Shown here: positions 1 through 6,536 of the stretch, piece after piece
Layout: each line of letters starts with the position of its first letter
Numbering within the stretch: position 1 is the first letter of the stretch
Source of the DNA: Bacteroidota bacterium
GTDB lineage: Bacteria; Bacteroidota; Ignavibacteria; UBA10030
DNA: 26,282 nt
Direction: 5' to 3'
Assembly (NCBI GenBank): GCA_003519375.1
Contig: DOWV01000163.1
Coordinates: forward strand, 1-26,282
Notes under the pieces: generated by a model
Databases searched by the model: none
What the model saw: only the letters and a program-made list of their open reading frames with translations
What the model was told of the DNA's origin: nothing
Translations under genes and position numbers: made by a program

Positions 1-331
1 ACTCATTGCTATGCCTCGCCGCCACTCTGACAAGGTCTTCGATGTGTTCGTCGTCGAGAGAATAGAAGACCATCTTCCCGTCCTTGCGTTGCTTGACGAG
101 CCGCAGATTCTTCAATAGGCGCAACTGGTGGGAGATTGCAGACTCGGACATGCCCAGTAATTCGGCGATGTCGAGGACGCACAATTCCTCCTTGGTCAAT
201 GCAAGCACAATTTTCAGCCGGGTCGGGTCACCGAGGATCTTGAAGGATTCGGACATCGCCGCTATCGCCGCTTCGTCTGGTATCGCCTTCCGGGCGGAGC
301 GAATTGACGCCTGATGATCATGGGCCACCAT
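1..331 (-). CDS. ArsR/SmtB-family zinc-type metal sensor repressor (partial, 3' end outside window)
   Basis: This is a winged-helix repressor that would leave its operator when it binds metal. I read 110 residues from the ATG at 329-331; the C-terminus runs off the window edge, and the family is usually about 120 aa. The recognition helix region reads MSESAISHQLRLLKNLRLV, almost the same as cyanobacterial SmtB. The C-terminal alpha5 metal ligands of SmtB (Asp104, His106, His117, Glu120) align with Asp94, His96, His107 and Glu110 here at identical spacing. An alpha3-type Cys is present in ELCVLDI (Cys51). An AGGAGA ribosome site lies just upstream of the start. Zn(II) is the likeliest inducer, but Co or Ni sensors share this fold. 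The regulated partner, if not just itself, lies beyond the left edge. Confidence 0.9.
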   Translation of the reverse strand, partial: MVAHDHQASIRSARKAIPDEAAIAAMSESFKILGDPTRLKIVLALTKEELCVLDIAELLGMSESAISHQLRLLKNLRLVKQRKDGKMVFYSLDDEHIEDLVRVAARHSNE

Positions 332-343
332 GGTTCTCCTCTG

Positions 344-369
344 AACGATTGAGCAACTGTTCAATCGTT
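344..369. promoter_or_regulatory. 12-2-12 inverted-repeat operator for the ArsR/SmtB repressor
   Basis: AACGATTGAGCA (344-355) and TGTTCAATCGTT (358-369) form an inverted repeat around the dinucleotide AC, matching at 11 of 12 positions per arm. The core TGAgCA-N2-TGTTCA is the known ArsR/SmtB 12-2-12 operator type. It lies immediately downstream of the -10 box and 12 bp upstream of the repressor start codon, so a bound dimer would cover the transcription start. This placement predicts autorepression. Confidence 0.88.
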
Positions 370-398
370 AAGATACGAATGGGAGAAGGTTTTGTCAA
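370..398 (-). promoter_or_regulatory. sigma70-type promoter of the ArsR/SmtB gene
   Basis: On the minus strand TTGACA (393-398) is followed by a 17-bp spacer and TATCTT (370-375). The -35 box is perfect and the -10 box touches the operator. The resulting 5' leader would be about 30 nt. Confidence 0.85.
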
Positions 399-453
399 GA
401 GGAATCTGGATGGACCAAAGGTGGGAAGACGTTAGACGTTAGAGGGGTTCTAT

Positions 454-508
454 ACTCCAGGACTCAAATGCTCCACTACTCAGATACTCATCTACTTGCT
501 ACTCAAAT
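454..508. repeat. Degenerate octamer tandem array (minus-strand consensus NNNTGAGT)
   Basis: Read on the minus strand, the stretch breaks into seven consecutive units: ATTTGAGT, AGCAAGT, AGATGAGT, ATCTGAGT, AGTGGAGC, ATTTGAGT, CCTGGAGT. Six are exactly 8 bp and one is 7 bp. The array enters the 3' end of the LarE-like gene and contains its stop codon, so the last LarE residues (YLSSK) are repeat-encoded. A separate heptamer pair, GACGTTA twice, sits next to it at 428-441. Confidence 0.7.
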
Positions 509-1343
509 ACCCTTTTTTCTCTTCCTCCGACAACACTTCATTCATGCTGCCGGTGCGGTAGCCCTGAAGGTCGAGGGTCACGTAGGCGAAACCAAGGGAT
601 TTGAAATGAGTGACGAGAGCTTCACGAAACGCAGGATCAAGCAGTCGGTTGAATTCCTGAGGACCTACTTCGAGCCTGGCTGTTCGGTCGTCATGATGCC
701 GGACCCGGAAGAAACGAAATCCATTGTCGCGCATGAACGACTCTGCTGCATCGACTTTCATAAGATTCTCCTTGGTGATGCCCTGCCCGTAGGGGAATCT
801 GGAAGAGAGGCAGGCAAACGACGGCTTGTCCCACGTCGGAATTCCAAGTTCACGGGCCAGAGTACGTACGTCTTCTTTTGTAAAGCCGGCTTCCAGAAGC
901 GGTGATCGGACGTCTTGCTCAGACTTCGCTCGCATCCCGGGCCGGAAATCGCCGAGATCATCCAGGATGGTCCCGTCAGCGACCCATCGGATCCCTTCTT
1001 CTTTGGCGATAGAGTGGAGCTTGGTGAAAAGCTCGGTCTTGCAGAAGTAACAACGATCGGGCGGATTCTCCCTGAACTTCAAATCGTCGGTTTCCTCGGT
1101 GTTGACAACACGGTACCGTGACCCGAATGCCTGTGCCAGTTGTATCGCTTCCTCAAATTCGCGTGTTGGATAGGTCTCGGATCGGCCGATGACTGCCAGC
1201 GCGTTATCGCCGAGTATCTCCGTCGCTGCGCGGATGAGGAGCGTGCTGTCGATACCTCCTGAGAAACCCACTGCCACGCTTCCCAGGTCCCGCAGGATGG
1301 CATTCAACTGATCGTATTTCCGTTGGAGCTCAAAATCTCTCAT
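492..1343 (-). CDS. larE: LarE-like ATP-dependent sulfur transferase (PP-loop), three-cysteine type
   Basis: LarE adds sulfur to the pyridinium biscarboxylate precursor of the nickel-pincer nucleotide cofactor. The 283-residue protein has the PP-loop SGGIDST (residues 28-34) for substrate adenylation, a YRPGMRAKSE-like segment (here FRPGMRAKSE) and the conserved ACLSSRFPYG block holding Cys178, equivalent to the sacrificial Cys176 of L. plantarum LarE. It also has CYFC (Cys98, Cys101), which the L. plantarum protein lacks. Three such cysteines mark the variant reported to hold a [4Fe-4S] cluster, so this copy may not consume its own cysteine. The ATG overlaps the aroE stop as ATGA, implying coupled translation. 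No larA, larB or larC is in the window, so the client enzyme is unknown. A broader NAD/GMP-synthase-like annotation would be the fallback. Confidence 0.85.
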   Translation of the reverse strand: MRDFELQRKYDQLNAILRDLGSVAVGFSGGIDSTLLIRAATEILGDNALAVIGRSETYPTREFEEAIQLAQAFGSRYRVVNTEETDDLKFRENPPDRCYFCKTELFTKLHSIAKEEGIRWVADGTILDDLGDFRPGMRAKSEQDVRSPLLEAGFTKEDVRTLARELGIPTWDKPSFACLSSRFPYGQGITKENLMKVDAAESFMRDNGFRFFRVRHHDDRTARLEVGPQEFNRLLDPAFREALVTHFKSLGFAYVTLDLQGYRTGSMNEVLSEEEKKGYLSSK

Positions 1344-2215
1344 GGATGCTGCCGTGATTCTTTCTGTTGACGTTCCAGTTCATTCATAATGACTGGCCGG
1401 ATCGCATCGACCGGCATCGGCTGGCCGAGCCAGAGTTCAAATGACCTGGCTCCCTGATGGAGGAACATCTCCAGGCCGCTAATGGTTCTCGCTCCCGACT
1501 TGGTCGCAAGGGCGATCAATCTAGTCCGAAGTGGCGTGTAAATCAAGTCCATCACAACTTGCTCCGGCCGGAAGACGGTATCATCCTTTACGGGGCACCC
1601 CTCCACGGCGGGAGAGAGGCCGAGCGACGTGCAATTGACAATCAGATCTGCCCGGTCGAGAAGAGGAGAGAGCCCCGCCGGCTCAACGGAGCCCGACGTC
1701 AGCTTCGCGTCGCCGGCATGGTCGGCGAAATGACGCAGGAGATCGCGGCCGCGGTCTTCATCCCTGTTTACCACGACGATCTCGGACGGTTTGAAGCGGC
1801 TGAGAAGCGCGTAGACGACTGCTCGTGCAGATCCGCCTGCACCGAGCAACAACACCGTCTGTCCTTCGATCGATTTCCGCACGGATGCAACTGAAGCTGC
1901 AAAGCCGTGCACATCCGTATTGTCGCCTGCGATCCGATCGCCGCGAACGAGTATCGTATTGACTGCTCCAACCGCCCTTGCTTCGTCTGTTAAGGTATCC
2001 ACGAGCTTCGCCATCGACTCTTTATGAGGGAGTGTGACATTGAGCCCTGAAAACCCCTGTTCACGGAAGTCACGCAGGGCAGCGGGCAACGCTTCAGGGA
2101 GGATGTCAAACGACTCGTAGCTGCAGTCGAGACGCAGCAGGTCGTACGCTTTCCCGTGCAAGAGCGGAGAAAGTGAATGTGCTACGGGATGCCCGATGAC
2201 GGCGAAGCGTTTCAT
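1340..2215 (-). CDS. aroE: Shikimate dehydrogenase
   Basis: This enzyme reduces 3-dehydroshikimate to shikimate with NADPH in the cytoplasmic chorismate pathway. From the ATG at 2213-2215 it is 291 aa, normal for the family. The N-terminus carries GHPVAHSLSPLLHG (shikimate-binding Ser residues), NVTLPHKE with the catalytic Lys65, and GDNTDVHG with Asn99 and Asp101. The nucleotide fold shows LLGAGGSARA, and the C-terminal GLEMFLHQGA helix is present. The frame stays open upstream to a GTG at 2320, but that extra stretch (FHDDTLSAHSAV...) is unlike the family, so I start at the Met directly before KRFAVIGHP. The ribosome site is weak. The gene is followed by larE with a 4-bp overlap. Confidence 0.95.
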   Translation of the reverse strand: MKRFAVIGHPVAHSLSPLLHGKAYDLLRLDCSYESFDILPEALPAALRDFREQGFSGLNVTLPHKESMAKLVDTLTDEARAVGAVNTILVRGDRIAGDNTDVHGFAASVASVRKSIEGQTVLLLGAGGSARAVVYALLSRFKPSEIVVVNRDEDRGRDLLRHFADHAGDAKLTSGSVEPAGLSPLLDRADLIVNCTSLGLSPAVEGCPVKDDTVFRPEQVVMDLIYTPLRTRLIALATKSGARTISGLEMFLHQGARSFELWLGQPMPVDAIRPVIMNELERQQKESRQHP

Positions 2216-2285
2216 CGTATTGGACTCACAGCACACGAAAGGGGCAACCGCCGAGTGCGCGGATAATGTGTCGTCATGGAAGATT

Positions 2286-2305
2286 CTTTGCGCTTCTTTG
2301 CGGTT
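2286..2305. repeat. CTTTGCG-unit dispersed repeat (copy 1)
   Basis: CTTTGCG-CTT-CTTTGCGGTT lies in the 118-bp gap between the TPR gene and aroE. Related copies, in either orientation, are at 4691-4715, 18721-18749 and 26261-26282, all intergenic. Confidence 0.55.
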
Positions 2306-2333
2306 TGATTCCCAAGACACATGAGGTGACGCA

Positions 2334-3749
2334 CTACTTCTTCAGGAGTGGTGCGAAATCGCGGTGAGATTTCAGGTCGGGATAGTCCTTCTTGAACTGT
2401 TTCGTCAGCTGCGGATCCAGCGCAAACGCCTTGCTCAGCGATGCCACCGCGGCTTTGTGTTCGCGCAGAAGGATGTGAATCTTTGCAAGTGTGTAGTGCG
2501 CGGGGGCGAAGTTTGGTGCTTCCTTCACACTTCTCTCCAATGACTCGGTTGCTTCCGTTATCTCTCCGGTCTCATAAAGAGTGTCGCCGTAATCAAACCA
2601 CGCCTCGGCGTTGGAGGGATCGAGCTTCACGACCATTCGATAGCTCTCCAGGCACTCTTCAATGCAGCCAAGGTTGTATTCCGCGTCCGCCTTGGCATGC
2701 CATAAATCCCCGTATTCCGGGTGGATCGTGATTGCCTTTTTGTAGTCGAGAAGAGCCTTCTTCGGCTGCTCCATGGCGTCGTAGCAGCTGCCGCGGCCAA
2801 AATACGACTCATAGTGATTCTCGTCGTATTTGAGGGCATTCGTGAAAGCCGAGATCGCATCTTTATACTGGCCGAGCTCCTCGTAGGCATTGCCAAGGTT
2901 ATGCCAGCCGGGAACATCGCCGGGCTCAAATTGCAGGGTCATTTTGAAACATTCGATTGCGTCGTACAGCCTGCCGAGGTTGGCGTAGGCGTTTCCCTTG
3001 TTATACCACGCCGACGGGAAATCCTCCTTGATCGCAAGCGCCATCTCGTAACTGTCGATCGATTTGGTGTACTGGCCCAGTCGGTTCAAGACAATTCCCC
3101 GGTTGTACCAGGCGTTGAAGTTATAAGGCTCCCGGTTCAGGTGTTCATCATAGCATCGAACCGACTCTTCCAGTTTTTCCAGAAAATCGTAACAATATCC
3201 TATCTCATACCAGCCGTCCGCGTGCTCCGGATTTATGTCAAGAATGATCCTGAACACAGTCACCGCCTCCTCAAATCGCTCCTGCTTCTCCAACGTGACT
3301 CCTTTGTGAAAGAGGGCGTCTTCGTAAAGCGGTTCCAGCTCGAGAGAGGAGTTGAATGATTGCAGCGCCTCTTCGACGCGATTGAGGTTGTCGAGCGTGA
3401 TTCCACGGTTTACGAACGCTTCGGGATCGGTCGGATTGAGTTGAAGCGCCTTTTCGTAGCAGGCGAGGGCCTCTTCGTAGCGATAGAGATTGTTGAGAAT
3501 CATCCCTTTCCGCTGCCAGGCGTCACTACTGAAAGGCTCAAAAGAGAGAAGCCGGTCGACAAACGACAACGCTTCCTCATACTGACCGTGCTCGAAGTAG
3601 AACTGAATGATCTCCTCAAGCGCCTCAGTATTGTTGATGTCCTTTTCCCCGTTCCTCAGCTGCTCGCGGAAGCGGCGAAGGTCATCGTCCGACCTGTCAT
3701 TCGGTCGGGGAAGGTGCTCATCGTCATCGAAGTTGTCGATTCGTGCCAT
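2334..3749 (-). CDS. Tetratricopeptide-repeat protein (about 11 to 12 TPRs)
   Basis: From the ATG at 3747-3749 the protein has about 471 residues. A short acidic N-terminus (MARIDNFDDDEHLPRPND) precedes back-to-back 34-residue TPRs up to the C-terminus. Typical hallmarks recur: W.NKGNAYANLGRLYDAIECF, WHNLGNAYEELGQYKDAI, WYNRGIVLNRLGQY. No signal peptide or membrane segment is evident, so it should be a cytoplasmic protein-protein scaffold; the partner is unknown. A longer TTG start at 3812 is possible but would add a stretch overlapping the proposed promoter. It is divergent from yggS and is followed, after 118 bp, by aroE and larE on the same strand. Confidence 0.88.
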   Translation of the reverse strand: MARIDNFDDDEHLPRPNDRSDDDLRRFREQLRNGEKDINNTEALEEIIQFYFEHGQYEEALSFVDRLLSFEPFSSDAWQRKGMILNNLYRYEEALACYEKALQLNPTDPEAFVNRGITLDNLNRVEEALQSFNSSLELEPLYEDALFHKGVTLEKQERFEEAVTVFRIILDINPEHADGWYEIGYCYDFLEKLEESVRCYDEHLNREPYNFNAWYNRGIVLNRLGQYTKSIDSYEMALAIKEDFPSAWYNKGNAYANLGRLYDAIECFKMTLQFEPGDVPGWHNLGNAYEELGQYKDAISAFTNALKYDENHYESYFGRGSCYDAMEQPKKALLDYKKAITIHPEYGDLWHAKADAEYNLGCIEECLESYRMVVKLDPSNAEAWFDYGDTLYETGEITEATESLERSVKEAPNFAPAHYTLAKIHILLREHKAAVASLSKAFALDPQLTKQFKKDYPDLKSHRDFAPLLKK

Positions 3750-3802
3750 AAGTGCTGTATCGGTCGGAATCTGTACCGCCAAACATGAAGTATAGTGATA
3801 GC

Positions 3803-3831
3803 AATAAAGCAAAAAATGGGACGGCTGTCAA
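3803..3831 (-). promoter_or_regulatory. Possible promoter of the TPR-aroE-larE strand
   Basis: On the minus strand TTGACA (3826-3831), a 17-bp spacer and a weak TTTATT -10 box (3803-3808) lie about 55 bp before the chosen TPR start codon. The -35 is perfect and the -10 matches 4 of 6 positions. Confidence 0.45.
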
Positions 3832-3891
3832 GGAAACGACAAAATCAGCTCCCGACAGTTCAAAAACAGATGAGAATGGAGCTTTTTCCGA

Positions 3892-3920
3892 TTGATTTTC
3901 GTACGTTCTTGGGGTATATT
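3892..3920 (+). promoter_or_regulatory. Probable promoter of yggS
   Basis: TTGATT (3892-3897), a 17-bp spacer and TATATT (3915-3920) precede the yggS ATG at 3942. The implied leader is only about 15 nt, with AAAGTGG as a poor ribosome site. Placement inside the longer open frame supports the shorter YggS start. Confidence 0.6.
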
Positions 3921-3941
3921 TCATTCCTTAAAAGTGGCAAA

Positions 3942-4643
3942 ATGGTAGCGGAGAACGTAGAATCCATCAGGAAACGTATCCGGGAAGTCTGTTCCCGGTG
4001 TGGACGGAAACCCGAAGACGTTCTCCTCGTCGGTGTCTCAAAGACCTTCGGTGTGGACAGCATCCAGAAAGCTGTCGATTCCGGTCTCTTCGATATCGGC
4101 GAGAATTACGCCCAGGAACTCCTCGGGAAAAGAGAGAGCCTGAGCGACCATCGTATCCGCTGGCATTTCATTGGCCATCTCCAGAGCAATAAGGTCAAGT
4201 ATGTCATCGAGTATGTGCATCTGATTCACTCGGTGGACAATGACAGGGTGGCAGAGGAGATTCAAAAACGCGCTGAAAAAGCCGGGCGGATTGTCAAGGT
4301 CCTGATCGAGGTCCATACAACGGACGAGGCCACGAAATACGGTGTGTTGCCCGCGGACACGCTTGATTTCCTGAAGCGAATCTCGAGGTTCGATCGCGTC
4401 AAGGTTCAGGGTTTGATGACCATGGGGCCGTTCTCTGACGATCCAAACAACTCCCGGCCGTCGTTTCGTCAGCTCGCAGAACTGCGGGATCGGATTTCGC
4501 GGGAGGGGATGGAGGACGTCACCATGCAGCATCTCTCGATGGGGATGACGCATGATTTTCAGGTCGCTATCGAGGAGGGTGCAACGATCGTCCGGATCGG
4601 AACGGCGATCTTCGGGACGCGAACGATAGCAGAATCTCTCTAA
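3942..4643 (+). CDS. yggS: YggS/PROSC family pyridoxal-phosphate homeostasis protein
   Basis: This cytoplasmic single-domain TIM-barrel protein binds PLP and keeps the PLP pool and amino acid metabolism balanced; it has no known catalytic reaction. The 233-residue length from the ATG at 3942 fits the family (about 230). Lys34 in VGVSKTF is the PLP-linking lysine. HFIGHLQSNK, GLMTMGPF, LSMGMTHDFQVAIEEG and VRIGTAIFG are the usual phosphate and cofactor contacts. The frame is open back to 3795, but those extra residues are not family-like and contain the probable promoter. The gene is the first of a plus-strand series; in Bacillus the orthologue ylmE also lies upstream of divIVA. Confidence 0.95.
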   Translation: MVAENVESIRKRIREVCSRCGRKPEDVLLVGVSKTFGVDSIQKAVDSGLFDIGENYAQELLGKRESLSDHRIRWHFIGHLQSNKVKYVIEYVHLIHSVDNDRVAEEIQKRAEKAGRIVKVLIEVHTTDEATKYGVLPADTLDFLKRISRFDRVKVQGLMTMGPFSDDPNNSRPSFRQLAELRDRISREGMEDVTMQHLSMGMTHDFQVAIEEGATIVRIGTAIFGTRTIAESL

Positions 4644-4856
4644 AGATACTCACGCCCGCCTGCCCCACGGAATTCCGAGTGGCGGGCAGGCAAAGTCGCA
4701 AAGAACGCGAAGCGGTTGTTGGAGGTTAGAATTCATGAGATTCCTTTTTGCGGCGTGGCGCCAGCCCGCCATGCGTTCTGGCGGGTCTTTGCTTGAGACG
4801 ATCGTCTTTAGCCGCTCTTCTGGAATGTGAATCTCACTGCGCGAAAGGTGGAGAGA
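4644..4856. other. yggS-divIVA intergenic region with two GC-rich hairpins and a CTTTGCG repeat
   Basis: Hairpin 1 pairs GCCTGCCC (4658-4665) with GGGCAGGC (4684-4691), with the self-complementary CGGAATTCCG at 4668-4677 in its loop. Hairpin 2 pairs CCCGCCA (4765-4771) with TGGCGGG (4779-4785). Between them, 4691-4715 is a reverse-oriented copy of the CTTTGCG-type repeat. Neither hairpin has a T-run, so they resemble REP-like palindromes more than terminators. I see no gene here. Confidence 0.6.
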
Positions 4857-5384
4857 ATGAAAATTACACCGCTGGAAATCAAACGGCAGCAATTCAAGAA
4901 GGTCATGCGCGGGTACGATCCTGTCGAGGTCGATACATTTCTTGACGTCCTCTCCCATGAGCTGGAGGATGTTCTCAGCAGCAATAAAGATCTGAGCGAT
5001 AAGATCATTGAATTGCACACCCAGCTCAAAGATTACAAGAACATGGAGAAGACTCTTCAGCAGACATTGCTGCAGGCGCAGGAGACGAGCGGAAAGGAAA
5101 TCGAGAATTCGCGCAGGGAAGCAACGCTTATTGTCCAGGAATCCGAGCTGAAAGCAAATCAGATCGTCGACAAGGCGCGTATGGATTTTTCGAGAATGAA
5201 GGAAGAGATCGCGAATCTCAAGGCCCGGAAAGAGAGCATCCTCAGCAGGTTGAAAGTTCTCCTTACCTCTGAAATCGATCTCATTAAGGCGCTCGAAATC
5301 GACGACGATCCTTCGGGAGGAGACACATCCCGGGGAACGGGCAAAGACCATATCGAGATTGATGAGATTCTGAAGAAACTTTGA
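4857..5384 (+). CDS. divIVA: DivIVA-domain coiled-coil protein
   Basis: DivIVA proteins recognise curved membrane and recruit division or growth factors. The 175-residue protein starts with the canonical N-terminal domain (MKITPLEIKRQQFKKVMRGY, then DPVEVDTFLDVL), in which Arg18 is kept but the membrane-inserting Phe17 of B. subtilis is Met17. A long coiled coil follows from about residue 30 to 140, and the tail is polar. I chose the ATG at 4857 because AGGTGGAGAG precedes it and the DivIVA motif begins there; a GTG at 4827 is an in-frame alternative. The downstream PNP gene overlaps the stop codon. Canonical Bacteroidota usually lack DivIVA, so the gene supports a Chlorobi/Ignavibacteria-type lineage (inference). 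Confidence 0.9.
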   Translation: MKITPLEIKRQQFKKVMRGYDPVEVDTFLDVLSHELEDVLSSNKDLSDKIIELHTQLKDYKNMEKTLQQTLLQAQETSGKEIENSRREATLIVQESELKANQIVDKARMDFSRMKEEIANLKARKESILSRLKVLLTSEIDLIKALEIDDDPSGGDTSRGTGKDHIEIDEILKKL

Positions 5385-6211
5385 CCCTCGTGAACGATTT
5401 ACGCAAGAATATCGATGAAACGGTCCGGTTCATCCGGACAAAGACGTCCGCTGCGCCGATGATCGGGATCATCCTCGGCACGGGGCTGGGCGCGCTGGCG
5501 AAAGAGATCGTGCACGATGTCGTGATCGATTATGCGGAGATCCCGCATTTCCCTGTTTCAACGGTGGAATCGCATCATGGCAAGTTGATTTTCGGCACTC
5601 TGTCGGGCAAGCCCGTCGTCGCCATGCAGGGCCGATTCCACTATTATGAAGGTTACACCTTGAAGCGGATCACCTTTCCTGTGAGGGTGATGAAGTTCCT
5701 CGGGGTGAAGACTCTGCTCATTTCCAATGCGGCCGGCGCGCTGAATCAGGCGTTCGGACGCGGTGACATCATGGTGATGTCGGACCATATCAACCTGCTG
5801 GGCGACAATCCTCTCATCGGCCGTAATGATGAGACTCTCGGCCCGCGGTTCCCCGATATGTCCGAGCCGTACAGCCGGAAACTTATTACTGTCGCGGAGC
5901 AAATCGCCCGCGAACTGCAGATCAAGGTGAAGAAGGGCGTGTATGTAGCGATGCAGGGACCGAATCTCGAGACGCGGTCCGAGTATCGCTTCCTCCGCAC
6001 AATCGGAGCAGATGCTGTGGGGATGTCGACTGTCCCGGAAGTCATCGTGGCAATTCATATGGGGATGAGTGTTTTTGGTGTTTCGATCATCACGGATGAA
6101 TGCTTCCCCGACACGCTGAAGCCGATTACGCTTGAAGAAGTCATCGCGGTCGCCAACACAGCAGAACCAAAGATGACCGCGATTCTGAAAGAAATGGTAA
6201 GAAGATTGTGA
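5381..6211 (+). CDS. Purine nucleoside phosphorylase (trimeric PNP/PupG type)
   Basis: The enzyme cleaves purine (deoxy)nucleosides with phosphate to base and (deoxy)ribose-1-phosphate in purine salvage. The 276-aa protein closely resembles B. subtilis PupG: ILGTGLGALA (phosphate loop), PHFPVSTVESHHG, MQGRFHYYEGY, SNAAGALN, DHINLLGDNPLIG and GADAVGMSTVPEV. The purine-site Glu of human PNP (Glu201) is kept in GPNLET. The position of human Asn243 appears to be Asp in SIITDECFP, which could alter base preference. The TTG at 5381 overlaps the divIVA stop (TTGA) and has GAAGAAA upstream; a GTG at 5390 is the alternative start. Symbols punA, pupG and deoD are used inconsistently, so none is given. 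Confidence 0.92.
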   Translation: MTLVNDLRKNIDETVRFIRTKTSAAPMIGIILGTGLGALAKEIVHDVVIDYAEIPHFPVSTVESHHGKLIFGTLSGKPVVAMQGRFHYYEGYTLKRITFPVRVMKFLGVKTLLISNAAGALNQAFGRGDIMVMSDHINLLGDNPLIGRNDETLGPRFPDMSEPYSRKLITVAEQIARELQIKVKKGVYVAMQGPNLETRSEYRFLRTIGADAVGMSTVPEVIVAIHMGMSVFGVSIITDECFPDTLKPITLEEVIAVANTAEPKMTAILKEMVRRL

Positions 6212-6536
6212 GTTTGAAGTTTCGAGTCCCAAGTCTCAGGTTGAAGAAACTTCAACCTTGAAACCTCAAACTCCAGACCCGTAACTCTAAACTTGAAACC
6301 TTGGACTTTTTTTGGATGTCCGTTGTGGGGTTGCTGTTGAAGTTCCTCGACAAGATCCCTCTCCCGGGCAAGTTGCCCGGCGATATCCACATCAAGCAAG
6401 AAAACACGAGGTCTGTTTCCCGGTCGTAACGAGCCTGGTCCTGAGCCTGTTGCTCAGCGGCATGAGGTGGCTCGTCTCCTGCATTTCGCACGGGCAGGCC
6501 TGTCGGTGTCTCACATAGCGTAAAGAAATTACTCGT
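6212..6536. other. 325-bp intergenic region upstream of ileS with degenerate repeats and palindromes
   Basis: 6216-6310 is a degenerate array rich in TTGAA/GAAAC words, with TTGAAACCT exact at 6258-6266 and 6293-6301. It contains a perfect hairpin AGGTTGAAG-AAA-CTTCAACCT (6238-6258). Further on, CCGGGCAA-G-TTGCCCGG (6364-6380) is a perfect palindrome, and CTGAGC-N5-GCTCAG lies at 6441-6457. I find no convincing gene, no T-box specifier or antiterminator pairing, and no clear promoter. Confidence 0.55.
6238..6258. repeat. Perfect 9-bp inverted repeat after the PNP gene
   Basis: AGGTTGAAG and CTTCAACCT flank a 3-nt AAA loop, 27 bp beyond the PNP stop. No T-run follows on either strand, so termination is uncertain. 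Confidence 0.5.

Noticed and set aside
454..508. CRISPR array
   Set aside because: Units are 8 bp, contiguous and degenerate, with no spacers and no cas genes.
2216..2320. N-terminal extension of aroE from a GTG at 2320
   Set aside because: The added residues are unlike the family and include repeat DNA; the shikimate-binding motif normally lies within the first 20 residues.
4650..5351. 233-codon minus-strand open frame opposite divIVA
   Set aside because: It covers the palindromic intergenic DNA and the DivIVA coiled coil in antisense; no ribosome site or recognisable domain.
6238..6258. PNP terminator
   Set aside because: The stem is perfect but AT-rich and no T-run follows on the plus strand, so I list it as an inverted repeat only.
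6311..6536. Possible T-box or other leader riboswitch before ileS
   Set aside because: No T-box sequence, specifier loop or alternative terminator/antiterminator pairing could be found by eye; only isolated palindromes.
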